Made by a program: the position numbers and the translations under genes. Below, one piece after another: positions 26,323-33,252 of a stretch of DNA of 64,000 bases. Source of the stretch: PMG-095 sp037200885 (GTDB lineage Bacteria; Myxococcota_A; Polyangia; Polyangiales; Polyangiaceae); NCBI GenBank assembly GCA_037200885.1, contig JBBCIN010000003.1, positions 620,001-684,000 of the forward strand, read 5' to 3'. How positions within the stretch are numbered: position 1 is the first letter of the stretch; each line of letters begins with the position of its first letter. The notes under the pieces were generated by a model that had not been told where the DNA came from, did not search any database, and worked only from the letters and a program-made list of their open reading frames with translations.

Positions 26323-27360
26323 ATGGCCGCTCGCATCCGCTGGCTGCTGCTGACGGCGACGTGCGCGGCGGCGTGTGCGCCGGCAGCCAGCAAAGCACCC
26401 GCGCCGATTTCGGTAGCTCGGCCACTGCATCGAGGGCCGCTGACCGATTTCATTTCGTCGGCCGGCCTGCGCTGGCTGCTCTTGGTGAAGCCGCAACTGA
26501 TCCTGGCCGAGCCGGAACTCGGACCGGCGATCTCGAAGATCATTCCCGGGGCACGCTTCGATGCCTTCGCCGAATCGAGCGGGATCGATCTGCGAGCGGT
26601 GCCAGAAGCGGCGATTGCCGGCTTTCCATACTCCACATTGTATGTGGTTGAATTGCCGAACGGCGGCGCGGCGCTTGCGCGCGCGCGCTTCGCCGAGCGA
26701 CTGCTCGCGGGAGCGGTCAGCAAGCAACCGCGTCCAGGCCTCACCCGCATCACGGGGGTGATCGGGCAAACGCCCGAAACATTGCTCACTGTCGATGACC
26801 GCTTGTTGGCGGTCTCGGTAGGCGATCCGGTGCAGGCAAAAATTGCCGAAGCTTACGCCGAAGAGCGGTTGAAGCATTCACCGCCTGCGCTGCGCGGCGC
26901 CGCACTGTCGATGTTGCCCGAGCTCGCTTCGAGCAACGAGGCGGTCCTGTTCGCGCCAGGTCCGTTCGCCGATGAGTGGCAACGCGCTGCCGGCGGACTG
27001 CTTCAGTCGACTGTCGCCATCGCGATCACTGTGCAGCCGATAGGCAACGGCAAAGTTGCCACAACGGTGTACCTGGCTGGCGCGTGGCAAGCGTCCGCAG
27101 ATGATGCGGCGCGCCGACTCAGTGCCGCGTGGTCCACGTTTGCGCGCAGTTCCGCCGGGCACCTGTTCGAACTAAATGACGTTGCCGAAGTCGACGCGAG
27201 CCCGGACTTGCTGCGCTTGCGCGTCGAGCTCGAACTCGCCGCGCTGGTCCGCGGGCTGCGCGCTTCGGTGTTTGGCGACCTGTCCCAAATCCTGAATTTC
27301 CCACGCAAGCCGTCCGAGTCAGCGATCGAAAAAGAAACCCCACCGGGAGCAGCGCCCTGA
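26323..27360 (+). CDS. Predicted lipoprotein, unknown function
   Basis: 345 aa. The N-terminus (MAARIRWLLLTATCAAACAP) is a lipoprotein signal with a plausible lipobox ending AAC. The mature protein has alternating hydrophobic strands (IAGFPYSTLYVVELPNGG, then ALARARFAERLL and LLTVDDRLLAVSVGD) and Ala-rich helices, but no motif that I recognise. It is probably a surface or periplasmic binding protein. The sequence suggests two related halves, each with a strand-rich part preceding a helix rich in Ala and Arg, but I could not establish a repeat. It starts 26 bp after the IHF/HU gene and may be cotranscribed with it. Confidence 0.68.
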   Translation: MAARIRWLLLTATCAAACAPAASKAPAPISVARPLHRGPLTDFISSAGLRWLLLVKPQLILAEPELGPAISKIIPGARFDAFAESSGIDLRAVPEAAIAGFPYSTLYVVELPNGGAALARARFAERLLAGAVSKQPRPGLTRITGVIGQTPETLLTVDDRLLAVSVGDPVQAKIAEAYAEERLKHSPPALRGAALSMLPELASSNEAVLFAPGPFADEWQRAAGGLLQSTVAIAITVQPIGNGKVATTVYLAGAWQASADDAARRLSAAWSTFARSSAGHLFELNDVAEVDASPDLLRLRVELELAALVRGLRASVFGDLSQILNFPRKPSESAIEKETPPGAAP

Positions 27361-27406
27361 GTGCGAGTGTGTAGGACAAGCACTCAGGTTCACGCAGGCG
27401 CCGCGT

Positions 27407-27462
27407 ACTCGCAAATGATCGTCACGCAATTGGATCAGAGATCATCGATGGTGGTTGCGAGT
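27407..27462 (+). other. Two-tier inverted repeat in the 366-bp gap before cdnL
   Basis: ACTCGCAA (27407-27414) followed by ATGATC (27415-27420) pairs with GATCAT (27440-27445) and TTGCGAGT (27455-27462), giving a stem with a 9-nt one-sided bulge. No T run follows, so it is not a standard terminator. It lies 47 bp after the lipoprotein stop. The rest of the 27361-27726 gap holds an AT-richer patch around 27510-27540 (TTGATTGACC and GCATAATACAG) that may contain the cdnL promoter. I see no gene in it. Confidence 0.35.
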
Positions 27463-27726
27463 GAATCGCGACGACCGACGAGACCGCGCGGCTGAGTAGC
27501 GCTGCTTTGATTGACCAAAGGCATAATACAGTGCTAGGACTCCCCGGTGCTGCACTGCGGCGGTCGGGTAGAAGCTAGGACGGCCTTCGCGTGAGTGCAG
27601 GAGGGTTTCTCGTCGTGGTTGGCGCTGACGCACAATGCGTGAGCAGGAGTCAACTACGGCGCTGCGAGGGTGCGCGCGCCTCGGTGGGCGTCGTACCATT
27701 GCTTCCATACGAGAGGGCAATCGTCG

Positions 27727-28239
27727 GTGAATACAGCAGAAGTCGTAAAGGGCTACACGTTCAAAGCTGGTGATATGGCAGTGCATCCGGCGCACGGCGT
27801 CGGTGAGGTGGAGCAGCTCGAGGATCGCGACCTAGGCGGCCGTAAGACGACTTGTTACGTGATCAAAATCAAGGATAGCGGGCTCAAGGTGATGGTGCCT
27901 ACCGAGGCCGCAGCGCGCGTTGGCCTTCGCCCGGTGATGAAAAAGAAGGAGGCCCAAAACATCTTGGAAATCCTGAAGGCGCCTGAGGTCGCGGTCGATC
28001 TGCAACCTTGGAATCGTCGGTTCCGGGCCTACACGGAAATGTTGAAGAGCGGCCTACCATCGGAAATCGCCAAAGTGCTTCGCGACATGTACCGGCTGAA
28101 GTTCGACAAGGACCTGTCCTTCGGTGAGCGTCGCCTGCTGGATCAGGCCCGCAGCCTGCTCGTTCAAGAGTTGGCGTTGGCTCGCAAAGTTCTGCCTTCC
28201 GCGATGGAAGGCGAGATTCAGCAGATCTTCTCGGCATAA
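27727..28239 (+). CDS. CarD/CdnL family transcription regulator
   Basis: 170 aa from GTG 27727 (GAGAGG ~10 bases upstream). The N-terminal RNA-polymerase-interacting domain has FKAGDMAVHPAHGVGEVEQL and YVIKIKDSGLKVMVPTEAA. The helical C-terminal DNA-binding part includes WNRRFRAYTEMLKSGLPSEI and SFGERRLLDQARSLLVQELA. CdnL of Myxococcus xanthus (164 aa) stabilises open complexes at rRNA and other promoters by binding the beta subunit. The length and lack of an HMGA-like tail make this CdnL, not the longer CarD. An upstream in-frame ATG (27670) would add 19 residues that do not fit the family. It lies alone between two longer gaps. Confidence 0.93.
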   Translation: MNTAEVVKGYTFKAGDMAVHPAHGVGEVEQLEDRDLGGRKTTCYVIKIKDSGLKVMVPTEAAARVGLRPVMKKKEAQNILEILKAPEVAVDLQPWNRRFRAYTEMLKSGLPSEIAKVLRDMYRLKFDKDLSFGERRLLDQARSLLVQELALARKVLPSAMEGEIQQIFSA

Positions 28240-28377
28240 CGTTTCAAGACGTTTCAGTGGCAGACTTCGAGTCGGGGTAGAAAACCCCGGCTCGGTACGC
28301 CTTCTGGTATCGCGAACCGCGTCGAGTCGAGACGACGTGGCCTTTAGGGCGGTCGACTCTGGCCGTTCTAAACGCTC

Positions 28378-29466
28378 ATGGAAACTCGGGAAATGCTCGC
28401 GTTCGGGCGCTTTCGACGCGAGGAGCGGATGGCGCTGTCGGTTGCGGCGGAGCAGGCTGCCTTCACGCTTCATGCTGCGGAGTCACCGGAAGAAGCCGGA
28501 CGTTGGCTCGAGTCTCATGAAGCGATGGCAATGCTGCTCGACAGCGACGCCTCCGAATCGCTTGCCGTGCAGACGCGCAGTAGCGCCAAGCATGCGCGCT
28601 TACCCATCATCGCCCTGTCTCGCGAGATGGGCGATCTGTGCTTCAGCGATGCCTTCAGCTGGGGCGCGGACGACGTACTGCCACTCCATAGCACGCGTCC
28701 CCTACTCACCCGCCTACGCACCCTGCCGCGTGAGGCAGGTACGCTGCCCGCCTCCACGCGCGGCACGGCATTGATCGCGGAGAGCGACAAGACCAGGCGC
28801 ACGGTCGTCGGACGCGTGCTGCGCAACGCCGGCTACTCGGTGATGTTCGCGGTGACCAAAGAAGACGCGGCGCGCTTCGCGCAGCAAGGGGAGATCGCGC
28901 TGGCCGTGCTGAACGCCGAGCTCGCGGACGACTATGCGACCACGATTAGCCTCGCGCGTAGCGCGGGCAGCAAAGCAAACTTCATCGTCTGTGCAAACCC
29001 GCGGGATTTGAAGACGATCCGCGCGACGCTCGACGGCACCGCCGGCGTCGGCGTGATCGACGCGTTCGCTCCGCCGGAAAACGTGCTTTTCGCGTCGAAC
29101 GATCTCAAAGGCGGCGCGGTCAACAATCGCCGCAGCGCCCGTATTCTGTACGGCACCACCGTCGCCTTTCGCGGGGCCGGCCGCGAGAAAGACGACTACG
29201 GTTTCACCTATAACATCAGCGAAGGCGGTCTCTACGTGCGCACGCTCGCGCCTCCAGAGGACGACGAAGTGTGGATCGAGATGGCGCCACCGCGCAGCGA
29301 GCGTCGCGTGCGCCTGGTCGGCAAAATCGCCTGGCGTCGTCGCTTCAACCACAACGAAAATGCGACCGTGCCTCCCGGCTTTGGTTTGAGCATCATCGAC
29401 GGCGCCAAGGCTGACCTACAAACTTGGAACGACGCTTACAGCACGATTTCCGCTGCTCTCGGTTGA
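28378..29466 (+). CDS. PilZ domain protein with two N-terminal receiver-like regions
   Basis: 362 aa. Residues ~1-120 and ~130-240 each resemble response-regulator receivers: alternating strands and helices such as ALIAESDKTRRTVVGRVLRN and AVLNAELADDYATTISLA. However, they lack the standard acidic pair, phospho-Asp and Lys set, so they are probably pseudo-receivers. Residues ~255-350 are a PilZ domain with RRSARILYG (RxxxR-like) and YNISEGGLYVRTLAP (the N/D-x-S-x-x-G motif), implying cyclic-di-GMP binding. No output enzyme is visible. It probably passes c-di-GMP levels to motility or envelope partners by protein contact. An HD-GYP phosphodiesterase at 11.2-12.7 kb shows that the organism uses this messenger. 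Confidence 0.85.
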   Translation: METREMLAFGRFRREERMALSVAAEQAAFTLHAAESPEEAGRWLESHEAMAMLLDSDASESLAVQTRSSAKHARLPIIALSREMGDLCFSDAFSWGADDVLPLHSTRPLLTRLRTLPREAGTLPASTRGTALIAESDKTRRTVVGRVLRNAGYSVMFAVTKEDAARFAQQGEIALAVLNAELADDYATTISLARSAGSKANFIVCANPRDLKTIRATLDGTAGVGVIDAFAPPENVLFASNDLKGGAVNNRRSARILYGTTVAFRGAGREKDDYGFTYNISEGGLYVRTLAPPEDDEVWIEMAPPRSERRVRLVGKIAWRRRFNHNENATVPPGFGLSIIDGAKADLQTWNDAYSTISAALG

Positions 29467-29497
29467 GTTCGCATCCCGAGCGGCTAGGCTCGCGGGC

Positions 29498-30046
29498 ATG
29501 AAGATCTATACGCGCACCGGCGATGCCGGTGAAACGGGACTGTTCGGTGGTGCCCGCGTCGGCAAAGACGATCCCCGCGTGGAGGCCTACGGCACGGTCG
29601 ATGAACTGAACTCGTGCCTCGGGGTCGTGCGTACACTCCGGGCGTCGGCCCAAACCGACGAGTCGCTACTACAGATTCAGAGTGATCTGTTCACCCTCGG
29701 TGCAGAGCTCGCCTGCGTACCGGGCAAAGAGGAAAAGTTACGCGTGACGATGCTGGGCCAAACCGATATCGCGCGCCTAGAGACGTGGATCGATCGCAGC
29801 GAAGCGTCGCTCGATCCGCTCGAGAATTTCGTGCTGCCGGGTGGCTGCACGAGCGCGGCCGAGTTACATCGAGCGCGCACCGTTTGCCGCCGAGCGGAGC
29901 GCCGGACGCTGACGGCAGGCCGGACCTCGCCGATTCGGCCCGAGGTCGTGATCTATCTGAACCGCTTGAGCGACCTTTTATTCGTGCTCGCGCGTTACGA
30001 AAATCACCTGGCTGGACTGAGCGATATCCCCTGGCATTCCCGCTGA
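29498..30046 (+). CDS. PduO-type ATP:cob(I)alamin adenosyltransferase
   Basis: 182 aa enzyme that makes adenosylcobalamin from cob(I)alamin and ATP. The N-terminal TRTGDAGETGLFGGARVGKD is the ATP-binding signature, followed by AYGTVDELNSCLG. Late motifs are FVLPGGCTSAAELHRARTVCRRAER and VIYLNRLSDLLFVLARYEN. These match the PduO-type family and its trimeric fold. It serves adenosylcobalamin-dependent enzymes such as methylmalonyl-CoA mutase; none is adjacent. The 31-bp gap from the PilZ gene suggests possible cotranscription. No cobalamin riboswitch was recognised in front of it. Confidence 0.95.
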   Translation: MKIYTRTGDAGETGLFGGARVGKDDPRVEAYGTVDELNSCLGVVRTLRASAQTDESLLQIQSDLFTLGAELACVPGKEEKLRVTMLGQTDIARLETWIDRSEASLDPLENFVLPGGCTSAAELHRARTVCRRAERRTLTAGRTSPIRPEVVIYLNRLSDLLFVLARYENHLAGLSDIPWHSR

Positions 30047-30139
30047 AACATCGATGTTCGCTTGGCCTCAAGGGGCAAAATGTCGCGCTCGTGTGACGGG
30101 GATTCGTGCTCGAGACCGACTTTGAACTAGGATCCCCCC

Positions 30140-30742
30140 GTGGCGATTCGCAAGATTGCACAGTTGGGCGAGCCGGTGCTTCGCCGGAGAGCGGACTTGG
30201 TCGATCCGAATGCGATCGCCTCGCCTTTCATCCAGACGTTGATCGAGGACATGATCGAGACCATGCACGACGCAGACGGCGCAGGGCTCGCCGCGCCGCA
30301 GGTCTATGAGTCCTTGCAGCTGTGCGTGATCGAAGTCGACAAGAACCCGCGCTACCCACAATTTGAACCGATCCCGCTGACCGTACTGATTAATCCAATC
30401 GTCACGCCCCTCGTGGCCAGCGGCGCTGGCGGCGGCGAGCTGAGTACCGAAGACAGTTTTCAAATGTACGAGGGATGCTTGTCCGTGCCTGGCATGCGCG
30501 GACAGGTCGTGCGGCCACGCAAAGTGCGGGTGCAGGCATTGGACCGCTCCGGCAACACGCTCGACTTCGTGTGGGAGAGCTTCCGCGCCGTCGTCGTGCA
30601 GCACGAGACCGATCACTTGCTGGGCACGCTGTACGTGGATCGCGCGGACCCGAAGACCTTGACCTTTGTGCGCGAATACGAGCGTTTCGTGCCAGCCGCT
30701 TCACGCATTCGCGATCAAGGCAAGGCAGTGGTCGGCAAATGA
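30140..30742 (+). CDS. def: Peptide deformylase
   Basis: 200 aa metalloenzyme that removes the N-formyl group from new proteins. All three motifs are present: GAGLAAPQV (motif 1), EGCLSVPGM with the metal-binding Cys (motif 2), and QHETDHLLGTL, with H155, E156 and H159 as metal ligands and catalytic base (motif 3). The start is GTG at 30140. The loop PLVASGAGGGELSTED before motif 2 is longer than in E. coli Def. Its stop overlaps the start of a Ser/Thr kinase gene by 4 bp (ATGA), so the two are probably translated together, an odd pairing of a housekeeping enzyme with a signalling kinase. Confidence 0.96.
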   Translation: MAIRKIAQLGEPVLRRRADLVDPNAIASPFIQTLIEDMIETMHDADGAGLAAPQVYESLQLCVIEVDKNPRYPQFEPIPLTVLINPIVTPLVASGAGGGELSTEDSFQMYEGCLSVPGMRGQVVRPRKVRVQALDRSGNTLDFVWESFRAVVVQHETDHLLGTLYVDRADPKTLTFVREYERFVPAASRIRDQGKAVVGK

Positions 30743-32415
30743 GGCCCGTTCCAGGCGACGTAATCGGCGGTAAATACCGGATCGTCCGCCTGATCGGCGA
30801 CGGCGGCATGGGCACGGTCTACGAGGCGCATCACGAGTTTCTCGAGACCAACGTCGCGCTCAAGTTCCTGCACTCGGAACTGGCCAAGCGCGCGGGCCTC
30901 GGTTCACGCTTTTTGCAAGAGGCCCGCGTTTCCGCGCGCATTCGCAGTCCGCACGTGACCCACGTCACCGACGTGGATCAGACCGCGGACGGCTCCCCCT
31001 ACCTCGTGATGGAGCTCTTGCAGGGCGAGCCACTGCAACAGGCGATGGACCGTCAGGGTCGGCTGCCGCCGGAGCAGGCCGTCGATTTCGCGCTGCAGAT
31101 CTTGTCTGGGCTGGAATCGGCACACGCCATCGGTGTGGTTCACCGCGATCTCAAGCCGGACAACGTGTTCATCGTGCCGGGCGCGGCTGGACCATTGCTC
31201 AAGTTGATCGATTTTGGGATCGCCAAGCTGCGCGCCAGCACGGAATTCCAAAAAGGCCTCACGCGTGCGGGCGTAATCATGGGCACGCCGGAATACATGG
31301 CCCCCGAGCAGCTGTTCGCGGCGGAGAACGTCGATCATCGCGCGGATCTCTATTCCTTGGGCGTGATCCTGTTCGAGATGCTCTCGGGCCGGCGCCCCGC
31401 CGATGGTGACGACGTCGAGACGATTGTCGCGGCCGTTGTTTCCGGCAATGTGCGGCATTTGGCCGAAGTCGCTCCAGGACTTTCCCCTGGGCTCGTGGCC
31501 GTCGTCGAGCGCGCCCTGCGCCCTGATCGCGACGCCCGCTTCGCTTCGGCGCTCGAGATGCGCTCGGCACTGGCGCCATTCGCCGGAGCGCTCAGCCACG
31601 CACGGCTCGCCGCGAGTCCCGAATCGGTTCCGCAGGCAGTAGCGGCGGCAAGCTCTCCTCCGCAACCGCAGCACACCGGCCCGGCGCAAGTATTCGAGGT
31701 CGCGCCGCCGATCCCGAAGACGCTGCCGCCAGAGGGCGATCAGGCGATGCTCGCCTACAAGGGTGGCACGCAAGAGGTGTCCGATGAAGCCGTCCGCGAA
31801 GCCCTACGGGCCAGTGCCTTGCCTGGTAATTTGGCGCCCGCCGCCTATGGCTACCCGCCTGTCCCCGCCTACGGGGCGCCGCCCGCCCCAGCGTACGGGG
31901 CGCCACACACCCCGCGCAAACGCCGCTCGCGCACCGGGCTGTGGGTGGGCTTGAGCTTGCTGATCGTACTCGGGTTGGGCGGCGCGGCACTGGCGGCGGT
32001 GTTCTACGAGCAGCACCAACCCGACTCGAGCACACCGCCCCTCGTACTCGATCCCCCCACCCCCGAGACCACCGTCAATCCGCTGATCGACGCCGCCGCG
32101 GTGCCTCAGGTCGTGACGAACCCGACCGTGATCACGGTGAACCCGAGTCACCCCAGCACACCGACTGGTCCGCCCAACACCAGTCCGACCGTGGTGCATC
32201 CAGCGGACGCGGGCGCGCCAACGGTGGCTGACGCAGGGCGCAATACGTTCCCATTTCCGTTTCCGTTTCCGAGCGCGTTGCCGCCATTGCCCAGTACTTT
32301 TCCCACCTTGCCCAAGACTTTTCCGAGCACGTTTCCAACCGCTCTGCCCCCCGGTTTCCCGACATTCCCCGGCTTTCCGCCGGCGAGGCCCATCGCTGCC
32401 GATGCTGGTAAGTAA
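30739..32415 (+). CDS. Transmembrane Ser/Thr protein kinase
   Basis: 558 aa from ATG 30739. The kinase domain covers residues ~10-275 with the Gly loop GDGGMG (20-25), ATP-binding K42, the HRDLKPDN catalytic loop (D137), DFG at 158-160, and the activation segment ending MGTPEYMAPEQ. A Pro/Ala linker with repeated AYGAPPAP units follows. One membrane helix (LWVGLSLLIVLGLGGAALAA) leads to an extracytoplasmic Thr/Pro-rich tail. This tail ends in a low-complexity block with a run of (T/P)FP units. No ligand-binding domain is visible in the tail, so it may bind cell-wall material or act as a spacer. It is coupled to def upstream. All catalytic residues are intact, so it is presumably active. Confidence 0.95.
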   Translation: MRPVPGDVIGGKYRIVRLIGDGGMGTVYEAHHEFLETNVALKFLHSELAKRAGLGSRFLQEARVSARIRSPHVTHVTDVDQTADGSPYLVMELLQGEPLQQAMDRQGRLPPEQAVDFALQILSGLESAHAIGVVHRDLKPDNVFIVPGAAGPLLKLIDFGIAKLRASTEFQKGLTRAGVIMGTPEYMAPEQLFAAENVDHRADLYSLGVILFEMLSGRRPADGDDVETIVAAVVSGNVRHLAEVAPGLSPGLVAVVERALRPDRDARFASALEMRSALAPFAGALSHARLAASPESVPQAVAAASSPPQPQHTGPAQVFEVAPPIPKTLPPEGDQAMLAYKGGTQEVSDEAVREALRASALPGNLAPAAYGYPPVPAYGAPPAPAYGAPHTPRKRRSRTGLWVGLSLLIVLGLGGAALAAVFYEQHQPDSSTPPLVLDPPTPETTVNPLIDAAAVPQVVTNPTVITVNPSHPSTPTGPPNTSPTVVHPADAGAPTVADAGRNTFPFPFPFPSALPPLPSTFPTLPKTFPSTFPTALPPGFPTFPGFPPARPIAADAGK

Positions 32416-32444
32416 TGCTGCAACACACGTCTGAAACAACAATG

Positions 32445-32463
32445 AAAGGCGCTGGCCTTTTGC
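32445..32463 (+). terminator. Weak hairpin between kinase and ACT-protein genes
   Basis: AAAGGC (32445-32450) and GCCTTT (32455-32460) form a 6-bp stem with a 4-nt loop, and one further T follows. It lies 30 bp after the kinase stop and just before the GTG of the ACT-domain gene. It could be a weak terminator or attenuator; support is modest. Confidence 0.28.
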
Positions 32464-32481
32464 CCGCGCTAGGCTGAGCCC

Positions 32482-33252
32482 GTGTCTACTTCCCCCGATG
32501 AATCCGACGAGGTGCGAGTGTTCGCGGCATCACTGCCCGAAAGCTATCGCCGAAATTTCGACATCGTTGCGATCGGCGCGCACACCAAGATAGCGCGCGA
32601 GCGAGAGTCTGCTTCGGCCAACGTCGGCAGCTTCAATTCGAGTCGCGTGCCCGGCTCGGCCGTGTGCGTCGTAGCTGACGATCGCCCGGGTTTGCTCGCG
32701 ACCATCAGCGCGGCACTCGTGCTGTGCGGGCTGGATGTGATCGAGGCCGAGGCGTATACGCGCCGGGTCGAGCAGCGAGCGAACGAGGCCGTGGACGTTT
32801 TCTGGGTTCGCCACGAAAAAGAACAACAGCGCAAACTCCGCGTCAGCAAAGAAGAGATCGATCTGCTGCGCACGACGCTGATCGGCCTTCTCGACGGCAA
32901 GCTGGATCGCCGCCGCGCCGATCCCAGCGTGCGGCCACCACCCACGCCTTCTTCCTCGGAAACCATCGTGCGCTTCATCGAGGGGCAAGATGGGGTGTTC
33001 AGCACTTTGGAAGTCGAGACTGGCGATCGCTCGGGGCTACTTTTGGCCTTGGCTCAAGCGCTCTTTCAACAACGCGTACAAATCGTCGGCTCGCAGGTGA
33101 AAACCACCGGCACGCGCGTGTTCGACCGCTTCCACATCGTGGAGTTCGATGGCTCGCCGATCAGCTCCGCGCGTCGCTTGGAAATTCAGGTGGCAGTGAT
33201 CTCGGCCGTCGACCCGGTGAGCGACGCCCTGCCGGCGTCACAGCAGCTCTAA
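32482..33252 (+). CDS. Stand-alone double-ACT protein related to the GlnD C-terminus
   Basis: 256 aa, GTG start. Two ACT-type ligand-binding domains are visible. One is at about 55-125 (AVCVVADDRPGLLATISAAL, then LDVIEAEAYTRR). The other is at about 165-240 (FSTLEVETGDRSGLLLALAQ, then VQIVGSQVKTTGTRVFDRFH). The DRPGLL and DRSGLL loops and the spacing match the C-terminal tandem ACT region of GlnD, the PII uridylyltransferase. There, these domains sense glutamine. The nucleotidyltransferase and HD domains of GlnD are absent, so it is probably a free amino-acid sensor acting on a partner. Its last 15 bp overlap the 3' end of the opposing di-haem protein gene. Confidence 0.8.
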   Translation: MSTSPDESDEVRVFAASLPESYRRNFDIVAIGAHTKIARERESASANVGSFNSSRVPGSAVCVVADDRPGLLATISAALVLCGLDVIEAEAYTRRVEQRANEAVDVFWVRHEKEQQRKLRVSKEEIDLLRTTLIGLLDGKLDRRRADPSVRPPPTPSSSETIVRFIEGQDGVFSTLEVETGDRSGLLLALAQALFQQRVQIVGSQVKTTGTRVFDRFHIVEFDGSPISSARRLEIQVAVISAVDPVSDALPASQQL

